Origin: Aurelia coerulea
Lineage: Eukaryota; Cnidaria; Scyphozoa; Semaeostomeae; Ulmaridae
Assembly: GCA_039566865.1 (NCBI GenBank)
Contig: CM076955.1
Coordinates: forward strand, 19,823,501 to 19,887,500
DNA: 64,000 nucleotides
Direction of reading: 5' to 3'
A program made the translations under genes and the position numbers. Under the pieces are notes generated by a model. It saw only the letters and a program-made list of their open reading frames with translations. It had not been told where the DNA came from and ran no database searches. Positions 49,156 to 60,700 of the stretch are shown here, piece by piece. The first letter of the stretch is position 1, and every line of letters starts with the position of its first letter.

Positions 49156-51228
49156 TTGGCTTGGGAGTAACTGATAAGGAATTTATATTGTTTTCTTCAA
49201 GTACTTTATGTATGAATGAATCATACACACCAAACCGACATTGGGCATAATAATAAGGCGCCAAATTTTGATTGGTTCACAAGATAGACAAACTTCCGGT
49301 GAACTAGACCAATTGAATTGCAAAATATCAAATACAAACTCAAATTCAGGACTATTTTCCATGTTCAAATTCTTCGCAATACAAAGAAAACCTGCATAAC
49401 TGATGTTGTGATTTTTTGTTTTGGCCAAAAATCAGTCGGGAGTTTCTTAATCTGTAGTTTCTTACTTCAGCAGTGAAAGTTCGATTTTCAATTTTTCAAA
49501 AACATTTTCTTCAAAGTATTGTCAGACATCTTTTTTGAAAGAAACTTGGATGAACTCTTGGTACCAAAACAATTTCTCAGTTTTCTCAAAACTGTCCACT
49601 TTTTAGCACCGAAAGATTCTGTATTGGTTTTTTATTACTTGATGCAAAAATTTTGAAAAATAGCATCTTCACACGACTTTGATAAAGGAAGAGTTTCTGT
49701 TGGGCATCGTAGAACCAGGTTCTAATTTGGCTTGAACCCCTTTGGACGTCTTTGCTTCTCAAGAGCTGAAAGACCAATGCCTCTTGCAGCCAACTGTTAA
49801 TTTTAAGCTCTTTTCAAGATTTCCATCAAGATTAAGAAACATTTCTTGAAAAGTTGCACATTTGTTCAAGTGTCATCGAATCTGATGTGACACTCTCTGC
49901 TCTCAGAAGGGTAAAACTCTCCGACCCCAAGATCTTCGTGCTCATCGAATTTTCGACCTTTAATCCCTTGTACGATATTAGACTGATGACATTCGTCTAA
50001 GTCTTGCTCCATTGAATTGAAGGTTTCGTTGGGGGGAATGGAGCGAAAACAAAGATTCATGTAGTAAGTCTAGTGTACGTTATAGGATAAGGTAGTTGAA
50101 TAAAGATAATCCAAGTTCTTTGTATAAATCAATTTTGAAACAATTTTCAGCCATGGCTCGACAAATTGGGTTCCATCTGTATTTTCTTTTATTCTTACCC
50201 AAATCTCCTTGCCATAAAGTTTCATTCGGTGCTTTCAAGTGGTACCCAAGACTCTGGCGGGTTGTTTTGATAAAAAAATTCTATCCCCAGACCTCTCAAG
50301 ATCTTGTGATCAACAGCACGGGATGGACAGGACTTATCAACTGCTTAGCTGGGTATCATCAGCTCTCAGCTATCAAAATTATGCAAGGCTTTCGTTGCAA
50401 AGACCATAGCAAACCTAGTTATGAAAGCTGCCGGTTTTTAGTCTCAGGAAATCCCCAAAAATAGTATTTGAGAAAAAAATTTTGTATCGTATTTTATATT
50501 GTAAAAGACTTTTTAAAGGACAAATCAAAGGCTGGCATGATATATGATCAAATTAAAGTTTTATCACTGTGAAGAGTGTCTCGTACTTTTTCCATAATTG
50601 TTTGTTTATCTATTGAAATCACATCATTTTTAGGGGACGCATAAAAAAGGAGATATGAAGGGAGAAAAGCTACTTATTTCCCAAAGTCGACCTCTTACTT
50701 TTCGTGACACAACTTGTAAGTTGCAATCCAGTATTTTAAAAATTTTTGCTACTGATTTGCTGGGGATTTGCTTCAATAACATTGCAACAGAGACTCAATA
50801 GCATTTTTGTGAAGGGTTTTCAACATGTGAGCCAAGAAGAGGAGAAATTTTAAAGGTCAGAGCAAGGCAACTGCGATTTTTTAATATGATCAACTTTAAA
50901 CTATGGGGAGTCCGATGAAAATAATATTTTCAACTATTGGGGTATAAAAGAGTCGATTTGGGGGTTTTGAAACAGGGCATTCCTTCTAAAAACGGCGTGA
51001 TGATAGAGACCTGGAACTAGCTAAGTCGTGACGCGAAGAGTCATGACAAATCCCATTCAACAACAAAGCCAACTTCCATATAATATGAAGACTTTTTCAC
51101 AGCAGAAAGACAACAAAAGAAACAAAAATTTAGTCTTCGAGATTCACATATGTACATTAATAAAATTTTCTACGATTTTCTCTGCACATATTAATTTTTA
51201 ACACACTAGTGTATGTAATGACGTGTAA
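49156..51228. other. FLII upstream flank, no gene recognised
   Basis: An open frame at 50096-50464 (plus, 122 codons) shows no family I recognise and no splice support. No clean core promoter element was identified. Confidence 0.45.
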
Positions 51229-51389
51229 AGGCTAATTTCCAGTCAGTGGAATTTTCCGAGCGAGCGGAATTTTAGACAATAAAAGGTCACTCAGCCGTAA
51301 CTTTCTATTCAATGTCAGAGCGACATTTTCTCTCGAATACAATAGAAATTCCGCCCGCTCGGAAAATTCCGCTGACTGGAAATCAGCCT
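51229..51389. mobile_element. Small PIF/Harbinger-type MITE, TAA target
   Basis: AGGCTAATTTCCAGTCAGTG on the left, GCTGACTGGAAATCAGCCT on the right. TAA on both sides (51226-51228, 51390-51392). The inner arms include CCGAGCGAGCGGAATTT. Confidence 0.85.
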
Positions 51390-51956
51390 TAAATCAGTGT
51401 CTAAAACCAAGTCATTATTCTACGATACGAAAGTATGATGGATGATTGAGGGAAAAGATTTCAGGCGAAATTTCAAAATCAGAAATCTAGAAAGGACACA
51501 CACACACATCACATTTGTACACTGTTTTTATTTCCCTATTAGATGTGTCCCTTTTGCATTAAAAACGGATCTAGTAAAAGTTCGGTAAATATCACTCAAA
51601 TAAAACTTTACAAGTCCCCCAAAGTTTTGCGAATTCTAAAATCAGGCTTGCATTTTAAATTGCAAGTGCGCAAGCGTTTTAAAATAAGGAACTTGGCAGA
51701 ATTTTTATCATGGATTTGAACTGAAATAAAAATATACATGACGAAATTGGCCCTTCTCGTGGCAGACCCTCGATACATCAGAGAATGAAATACTAATAAT
51801 AGAAAGAGAGCTATCATGATCTCTGATTCATCAATATCAAAATAACTACTAATCAACAGCTCTATCAGAGTAATCATTAATCAGAAACAACTGAAAATAC
51901 CATGAATAGCAAGGAGAGTCATGATCTCCGATTCATCAATATCAGAAATTTCATGT

Positions 51957-52815
51957 GGTACGTCAAAGGAAAGAAAACGAGAGATTGAGAGAATCTTAGG
52001 GTGGACGGGTGGACGAGTTGCACGTGGTACGTCATAGGAAAGAAAACGAGAGATTGAGGGAATCTTAGGGTGGACAGGGTGGACGGGTGGACGGGTTGCA
52101 CGTGGTACGTCATAGGAAAGAAATAGAGAGATTGAGGGAATCTTAGGGTGGACAGGGTGGACGGGTGGACGGGTTGCACGTGGTACGTCATAGGAAAGAA
52201 ATCGAGAGATTGAGAGAATCTTAGGGTGGACAGGGTGGACGGGTGGACGACTTGCACGTGGTACGTCATAGGAAAGAAAAGGAGAGATTGAGAGAATCTT
52301 AGGGTGGACAGGGTGGACGGGTGGACGACTTGCACGTGGTACGTCATAGGAAAGAAAAGGAGAGATTGAGAGAATCTTAGGGTGGACAGGGTGGACGGGT
52401 GGACGACTTACACGTGGTACGTCATAGGAAAGAAATCGAGAGATTGAGAGAATCTTAGGGTGGACAGGGTGGACGGGTGGACGACTTGCACGTGGTACGT
52501 CATAGGAAAGAAAACCAGAGACTGAGAGAATATAAGGGTGGACAAGGTGGACGGGTGGACGAGTTGCACGTGGTACGTCATAGGAAAGAAAACCAGAGAC
52601 TTGGAGAATCTAAGGGTGGACAGGGTGGACGGGTGGACGAGTTGCACGTGGTACGTCATAGGAAAGAAAACCAGAGACTGAGAGAATATAAGGGTGGACA
52701 GGGTGGACGGGTGGACGAGTTGCACGTGGTACGTCATAGGAAAGAAAACCAGAGACTGAGAGAATCTAAGGGTGGACAGGGTGGACGGGTGGACAAGTTG
52801 CACGTGGTACGTTTA
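51957..52815 (-). repeat. 78-bp minisatellite, array A, about 11 units
   Basis: Each unit contains GCACGTGGTACGTCATAGGA and GGTGGACAGGGTGGACGGGT. Units left of about 52500 carry GAGAGATTGAGAGAATCTTA; those to the right carry CCAGAGACTGAGAGAATCTA, so two sub-families are blocked. The unit is 26 codons long, which is why long open frames appear. Confidence 0.95.
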
Positions 52816-55800
52816 TTGCACGTGTGATCACTCCAGTTTTAATGCGGAAGTGAATTTCTAGAGTTATTGTTTATTTCTTTGCACATTGTTCACCAATAAA
52901 AAACTTGAGATGAACACAGTTTCATGGACTGAATCGGTACATTTCCCGAACCACATTAATTGTATTTTATAACCCATGATGTTTTTAAAATGAAAGTTTT
53001 ATTTCCAATTCCAATTTTATTTTCAATCCAAAGGTATACACGTTTTTTTTATAAAAAACTTGGATCCACACTTAGTACTAAAAGTTTCTTAATTTTGCAT
53101 GGAAATTTCGGTGTTTTAGTAGTAAAAGTTTCTTAATTTGTTTCTTATTTTTTTGGCCTAAAATTGCGATATTGTTAAGTTTGAGGCTTCTTCTCGACAA
53201 AGGGCTTCCATTTTACATTGGCATTATCATCACGAATAAGTCATGAAGATTCAGGCAAAAATTTACCAATGTTTGTAGTTAAAAGTTAAAAAAGATGAAC
53301 GTACCTTTGTTAGAGAGACATAGAATAAAAGAGACATACAGAATTTGAATGTTAAGAGTTTCTTAACTATTCTTGAGCGTAGTACTAGAGTTTCTTAAAT
53401 TTTTGGTCATCGTAGTAATAGTTGCTTATAAACCAGTTTCTTATAAAAAAAACGTGTAGTTTTTGTTTATCATTTGTCTCTTTCTTCTTTTTTAGGGACA
53501 AAATCAAATTACTAATGAAATATTTATGATTAATAAAGTAAAAAATTTAGAAACATTTAGCCTCAAAACATGCTGCATCCAAAAATGTTTATTACTACTT
53601 AATGGGAACATTCTAGCTTGAGAAACTTTTTAGATGAAAAAGAATATTGACCATTATAGATCGTATTGACAAGTATAAGGTCGCTTTGGCGAAAACTTTG
53701 AGTTGGTGGTCTTTTTTGTAAATTTGGCGGACAAAGGTAGAACTGATTATATTAAAATTTTGAGATACTGGTCTTTTGTTCTTAACCCTATCAAATTTGG
53801 CCCCCCTCCTAGTAGATTTTTTGTTATAACTCTGCCAGGAGAACAACTATGGCCCGGAAACTTTCTGACTTTTTGCTGCTACGTACTGTGCAACGACTCA
53901 AAAAGTTTTGTAAAAATATTTTGACAAATGAGGGGGAGGGAGGCAATTTTCTGGAACTGACTCAGTCAAAATCGCCAATTCTCGAATATTAATTTTCGCG
54001 AAAAAATAGCATCGCAATAGTTTGCAATTATATTTTGCTGGGTAGTTTTATTTGATGTAATCGATCATGATTTTCATGTTTGGATGGAAATTGTGCTCAA
54101 AATTATATTTTATCGCATTTTTCCTGATTTTGATCGATTTTGTAACTTTTGTTGACCACACAAGGAAAAATGCTGACACAAGCAATAATGATGACTAATT
54201 TTAGGTTAATTTTCATATTCTCATAAAGTACATACCTGTGGCTATTAGTACACCAAATCTGGTTGCTCTATCTATTTCCCGGCAAGAGTTAGGTAAAGGG
54301 GAGGGGGGTCTTTGTTGCCCCGTTACAACCAAGATAGTACGTGTCAGATAGCCCAACCACTATAGGGTTGATTTGGGCGAACAAAGGTAGCACCAGCAGC
54401 TTACAGGTAAATTTTATAATTTTGATTGGATAGAAGGTTAGAAAATTTGATTTCTAGGACAAATTGATTTAAAAAAAGGAAGACTGATTTTAAGATTTCA
54501 CATTTGTCTCAATGTAGTCAGTGAAAAAAGTCAATGAAACTTGATGTAAGCGTAGCAAGTAAGAATGGCGACCGGGGGGCTTGGCTTGCCCCAGGGAAAT
54601 TTTTCATGGCCACGCTCTTTACATCATTTTACAACATAAGAAAGCGGCCCATTTTTGAAGAATTTGCCTTTTAAAGAAGCAAAGGTTCATAAATGATGGG
54701 GTCTTTCCAGGAAAATTTTGAAAATAGAAACTTGAATGAAAATTTCACGAGGATATACACTCACTTCACTTTTTCATAACAAACCACTTATAAGAAACGG
54801 TAGGCTCAATTTGTCGAAAGCTAAGGAACAACCCTACCTGAATTGAAAGAAGCTAAAAAACTGCTGTAATTTTCAGTTTTAATTTTCCTATCGCACTCAA
54901 AATTATTTTGACATTGTACAGTTAAAGTAAATGTTTGGACATTTTTTTGAGTGCGAATCATGTTATTTACTCGTTTTGATATCTTACTAAGTAATTTGGG
55001 AGCACGTTAGACAAGACAAAATCAACTCTACATTTCTGGCATTAAAAATATAAGAAACACGTAAGAAACTTTTGTTAGCACTGAGTAATTAAGTGCAGCC
55101 ATGGTGCAGCTAACAAAGCGGAAGTCCCGGAAGTATTCATATTCCTGGATACGAATAAAGAGTTTCTCAGATTTTATTTTTCAATATTATCCCTTATATT
55201 ACCCGGGGAGGGGGTACTTGACCAATTTGTGGTCGGGACCTTGCTATCAAAGCTTCCAAAAAATACCCGTTCCTTATAGCAATGTTCCGAAAAACTATAC
55301 CCGACCTTATACCAATTTTCCAAAAAAGTACACCCGACCTTATACCAATCCTCCGAAAATTTATATCCGACCTTATACTTATACCAAAATCGTGAAAATC
55401 GATACCGTTCCTTATACAAAAATTCGATACCCTTCCCGATGGCACGTCCCCGTACCCAAAATATGCGAAGCACCCCCCTCCCCCGGGTTATATTACTCCT
55501 GTTTCTTGACTGTATGATAATCTGAAAGTCAAAGTTCAAATCAAAAGTTTCTTACAAAAATACATGCATGCATTTCCACTGCATTGACTAAGAAATGCAT
55601 AGGAAAGCTAAGATTTCAATGGTTGAAAGGTAAGCTGTCGGCTTTATCTTTAGATATTAATAAAATAAGAGCTAATTCAAGCCTACTACACGTATTTTTT
55701 TTATAAGAAACTAAGAATTTTGGCCAGTCTGAAAGTTTCTTAAAATTATCAGATTTTCAGTACACGTATTTTTTTGTAAGAAACTAAGAATTTCGTCCAG

Positions 55801-56117
55801 TACTGACAGTTTCTTAAAATTATCGTATTTTGAATACTCAAAGTTTCTTACGAGTCTCTTGGAGGTTCATAAAAATTTTCTTGTTCTCTGCATGTGCCCT
55901 TGTGAACATTTCAAAACAATGTTTTTGTAGCCTTTCCAATGTTTAGACATTACTCAAGTACCTTATGAGTAATATCATACAGGAAACAAGTGAAATTAGA
56001 GTAGAAATATATCAAGGATTTTCATGCAAAAGCTTCCCTTGCTTCGTAACTTCTGTCATCCTGGTTCCTGGCGAAAAGAAATGCGTCCCGAGACAGAGAC
56101 CTGATCAGTGTTACTAG
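52816..56117. other. Spacer between the two minisatellite arrays
   Basis: About 3.3 kb of AT-rich sequence, with no recognisable gene, containing many TAAGAAACT-like words and one G-rich-ended repeat (55200-55490). Confidence 0.5.
55200..55490. mobile_element. CCCGGGGAGGGGGTACTTG-ended foldback with 30-bp internal repeats
   Basis: ACCCGGGGAGGGGGTACTTG on the left, CACCCCCCTCCCCCGGGT on the right. Inside, CCGACCTTATACCAA recurs about every 30-35 bp. Confidence 0.75.
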
Positions 56118-56717
56118 AATGCAACTCGTCCACCCGTCCACCCTGTCCACCCTAAGATTCTCTCAATCTCTCGATTTATTTCCTATGACGTACCACGTGC
56201 AAGTCGTCCACCCGTCCACCCTGTCCACCCTAAGATTCTCTCAATCTCTCGATGTCTTTCCTATGACGTACCACGTGCAAGTCGTCCACCCGTCCACCCT
56301 GTCCACCCTAAGATTCTCTCAATCTCTCGATTTCTTTCCTATGACGTACCACGTGCAAGTCGTCCACCCGTCCACCCTGTCCACCCTAAGATTCTCTCAA
56401 TCTCTCGATTTCTTTCCTATGACGTACCACGTGCAAGTCGTCCACCCTGTCCACCCTAAGATTCTCTCAATCCCTCGATTTCTTTCCTATGACGTACCAC
56501 ATGCAAGTCGTCCACCCGTCCACCCTGTCCACCCTAAAATTCTCTCAATCTCTCGATTTCTTTCCTATGACGTACCACGTGCAAGTCGTCCACCCATCCA
56601 CCCTGTCCACCCTAAGATTCTCTCAATCTCTCGATTTCTTTCCTATGACGTACCACGTGCAAGTCGTCCACCCGTCCACCCTGTCCACCCTAAGATTCTC
56701 TCAATCTCTCCTTTTCT
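56118..56717 (+). repeat. 78-bp minisatellite, array B, about 8 units, inverted relative to array A
   Basis: Units read TCCTATGACGTACCACGTGC and CGTCCACCCGTCCACCCTGT on the plus strand, the inverse of array A. One unit lacks about 8 bp near 56440. Units match the left sub-family of array A. Confidence 0.95.
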
Positions 56718-57415
56718 TGCACCCTTGGATTCCCTCATTCTCTGCTCCAAATCAATGCTCAAAAATGATCGAGCTATTGATCAATTATGACTGTTGAAGT
56801 GATCAATCAGAGATTATGATAAACTGGAATGAAATGTTGGCCCCCTCAATTTCTATTGGTAGGATTTCATTCTTTGATATATCGAGGAATAGCCCTTCTC
56901 GTGGTGTGTCACGCCTTGACATAAAATTTGGCACAGTCCGAGTCCACACCAAACTTGGTGGCAAAGTTACAGAGATAAAAAATTCTGCTTGCTGAAAGAC
57001 CGATTTGTATTTCTTTTTCACAATGAAGCAAATGTTGAGGTCTCAAGTGGAAAATTTACTGTAGTCCCGTGTTTCAGCCTTGAACTTAAAAGTCCGAAAC
57101 AAGCCACGTAAACCAAGAGACTGTTTTTCTGATTTTTTGCTCAAAAGGATTTCTAGCAACCTCGTCCCCAGGGTCTTTTGTCAGATTGGGATGACAAAAG
57201 GCCCTGGGGAAGAGGTAGGATTTCTAGTTTGTGTTGTGTTGTCCAAGCATTTAGTACTTGCTTTCTACCAAAATTTTTGCAATGCAATGTTCGCAATAAA
57301 CACAATGTATTTGACTGTATAAATGCTTTATAAGCTACATGACCACAGAGGCCTTTTGGGTGGGAACGATTTTATGACCACCTCTTTTTTCGTTTCAGAG
57401 CCTATATAGAATCCG

Positions 57416-57545
57416 GGGGGGAGGGGGCACTTGACTAGATTTTGGTCGGAGACGTGCCATCATAGCTTCAAGAACATAACCGTTCCCCATGCCAATTTTT
57501 CGAAAATGTATCCCTGATCGTTTACCTGCCCCCCCCCCCCAATAG
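57416..57545. repeat. GGGGGAGGGGGCACTTGACT family fragment plus poly-C
   Basis: Related to 32104 and 55200; ends in a run of about 12 C residues. Confidence 0.7.
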
Positions 57546-57561
57546 AGGCCATCAAAGACCA

Positions 57562-57626
57562 TAGGCCATGTCCTGAATTTCCCCCAAACGCAGCAGAATG
57601 CTTAGGGGAAATTCAGGACAGGCCTA
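57562..57626. repeat. Short hairpin TAGGCC...GGCCTA
   Basis: CATGTCCTGAATTTCCCCC pairs with GGGGAAATTCAGGACA. Lies about 100 nt past the stop of the unknown gene. Confidence 0.8.
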
Positions 57627-57724
57627 AATGTTATGGACAATATTCACAAAACAGCGGAATCAAGTGTTTACACTAGAGTGCATATGTTATTGGTGTTGCT
57701 GTTGTTGTTTCCTCCTCCTCAGGT

Positions 57725-60700
57725 CTAGGGATAGATACTTGGAACTGCTGTTTCTTGTATGTCCATTCGTTTCGCGCTCTTTAGCGGACCGAGCAAATCA
57801 AACCGTCCGAACCCTTCATCACCAACGCCTTTCAATGCATTATAAACCGCTTGATTACACCGCGTCGCTTCAACCCAAACGTCTATACCGCTTACGTTCC
57901 AGCGGCAAAGTGATGAAAGTTTGTTCATTGCCTTTTGTTGGCATAATTTGGAGATCCGCGTCTGGCCTGAGTTTTGGTTTGATGTAAGCGTCAGAATAAC
58001 TTGAAATGAATCTTCTAGAATGCCAAGTGCTTCTTTCATGCTCACGTTAGGCATCATTGCAACATCTGAAATGCAAAAAAGAAACATTAAATTCAACATG
58101 CAAGTTTTGTAGCTGTGGCTCTAAACTACCACATAGACATACTTTACACCGCAGAGAGTGGGTGTACACCAGGGAGCGCCGAGGTGTACACGCGGTGCAA
58201 AATCCCCCTCCCTCAGGCTCCCCTCGGGACCTCGCATTTTAAAGAAATCCTCCTCGATACCTCGCGTTTTTATATCTTTCTCCATGCAAGCAAACTTTGA
58301 GTCCTCGTTTCCTCGGGGTGAATATAACAGGAGCTCCTCGGACTTCTCGGACTAAATCCATGTTTCCACAGCAGAGGCTCTGATTGGGGAGCAGAGGAGG
58401 TTGAAAGAAAGAGCCTCTGAGGAGGAGGGTGACCTGAGCAACTTTATTGATGGGCCTTGTAACTTTGTTTAGCAACCATTTACAAACGTTTGGCAGAAAC
58501 AGTCCGCTAATAAAGTACGGATTGCTTGCTGTTTAAACATCAAAACATCAAAAAGAGAGATTTTGCTAGCAGTTGTTTTGTTTTCCAGGCTGTTGGATGA
58601 TGACTTTCCTTTGGGTGGAAATTGCGAGGAAAATCAAACTTGCAGCTGAGAAGGAGCAAACGGATACGAGATAAATATAGCATCCAGAATTGATTTTGTC
58701 AAAGCACATAGAACGCAAATAAGTAAAAATTTAGTATCCCGAAGGAAGTAATCCATTAACAAGCACCTCGAGAAACGTTGGATTTTATTCAAGCTGCAAA
58801 ATTATTTCGATTCCTGATCGAGTAAATACCGGTAGAAATATTAATCAGGCATAGAAAAGAACTTGTAAACAATTAAATACTGCCTGTTTCAAAGTAAAAG
58901 CACTTTACATGCAAACACCAGCCTGAGGTTCATCAATCCTTAAATAAATTTCGCGAAGAATAGGCAGTAAATAATTGATTGGAAGGTCACAGAATGCATA
59001 AATAAAGGAAATAGTCTTCGTCGTTAAATTATTTAGGAGAAGGCTTTGCTGGTAGAAGGCCTTGCTGATCTTCTGTTTGCCAATATTATTATCTATTGCT
59101 GCGTTGAAATAAGGTCTTTCAGCAAAAATAATACGGAATTTGTATCTTCATAATTAGAGAGCATCCTTATTCTCGCCTGGGGAAAAATATCTCTGAAAAT
59201 TTCATGTGCTAGTTGCAGAACTTGAGGTATCCTTTCAATGATGAATCTTTACCAGACCCCTGCACTCTCCTCCTCTGCAAAGGCTCATTGTTTTCTTATA
59301 AGAAACTTCGATCTGACATTCATGGAATCTTATCTTTGGTATCAATTCATAAAGCAAAAAGTTTCTTTTAAAATTTCTTTATTGGCAAATTTTCCTTGGA
59401 CAGCCGTCAAGCCCTAGCTCTTTGAACTTGCATCGCTCGCTTTGAACACCAATTCCTGGACAGCTTTCCACTTGAGTAAGGGACAGTGCAAAGTTTATTT
59501 TATAACATGGCCGGTGCAAAACGTAACGGGGAAACTACTTTTTTGAGCTGGTACAGAACTGGTTAAACACTTTTTACAAAGCGATATGAACGAAACAGTA
59601 ATTTTTGTATAAGCTCAAGATGAAGTTTGAAATACATTTTGAGGACAAATTGTGAATCATGCAAGTTGAGAAATGCTTGGAAGGATGTGTATGCACATGA
59701 CGCAAAATGTCCTTGTCAGTTGTTTGCAAGAGCGATTCATCAGTCATATATATAAGTCAATCTTCTGGTTGACAAAAACTCGTAAGGACAAGAGTTGATT
59801 TTGTTATGGTCTTCGGCTAATTCATCGGTGGTACTTTACAACATCCGTTGTTCATGAAAACGGGAGACACTTTTTTTTAAGGAAAGGGTGACGGGACATT
59901 TGGTTTTTTTTGCAATAATTTCATAATTTTGCACTGTCCCTAAGGCCACGATAAAACAGGGGTCTCCGTTATGCCATTGACATTGATTACACTCTTATTT
60001 TGATCATACAGATCGTGGGGTTTGAACTTTGAACCAAGTTATATTGTTCCTCAGTTTAGAATTTTACTCATCAACTCTGATTTGACGATGATTTATCCAT
60101 GACATTTTGAAGAGAGTTGAGATGGAAAGTAGAAAAAACACTTGCTGAGAATGTCACCAAGGCTGACTCCTAGCGCCGCTGGAGGCCTGAACTTCGCTCC
60201 AAAACTGGAATTGGGTCCTGTCTATCCAAACGTCCCAGCACTAGTGAGGTCTTCAACATACATAATGTATGCTAGGTATAGTAGGCTGCATAATGTACAT
60301 CCCTATGTAAACTGCAGAATCTGGCACGGATAAAATTTGGTATGCATACCAAAAAATTGGTTCTGCATACCATTATGCAACGAGTTTTATCCGATTATTT
60401 CTGGTACCCGTATTGTTTTTATTGAAACTGGGACTACCTTGTTATTGCGCCCGCACGAATGAATTTTGGTAAGGGCAACTGTTTAATCCGCGCCATACCC
60501 AAAAAAGGGGCTTGAGTGGAAGCTAACCTAACCTAGTCGATGTCTGATTTAGCTATTTGCTAAATGTTACTTACATAACCTGGGTGTGTGTGTAACCTCT
60601 ACTGTAAGTTCAAACCGCCATGGCAGAAGGTCAAAACAAGACTATCATAATCTGAGAGGACACTATCTCATCCTCCTGCTCCTCCTCAGAGGCTTTGGAT

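Noticed and set aside
49179..49189. TATA-like ATATAAAT upstream of the FLII ATG
   Set aside because: It lies only about 25-30 nt from the start codon, leaving no room for a leader if used as a TATA box; likely chance in AT-rich DNA.
50096..50464. 122-codon open frame upstream of FLII
   Set aside because: No recognisable family, AT-rich codon use, no splice or promoter evidence.
51919..52827. Long repetitive open frames (MTYHVQ-VHPSTLSTLRF type and its complement)
   Set aside because: They come from the 78-bp minisatellite, whose unit is exactly 26 codons; frames are open on both strands and have no start context, splice support or family match.
51957..56717. CRISPR-like regular repeats
   Set aside because: Units are contiguous with no unique spacers, there are no cas genes, and the DNA is clearly eukaryotic.
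56119..56797. 223-codon and 102-codon open frames on the plus strand
   Set aside because: Same 78-bp array (array B); the frame shifts at the unit with a deletion and no protein family matches.
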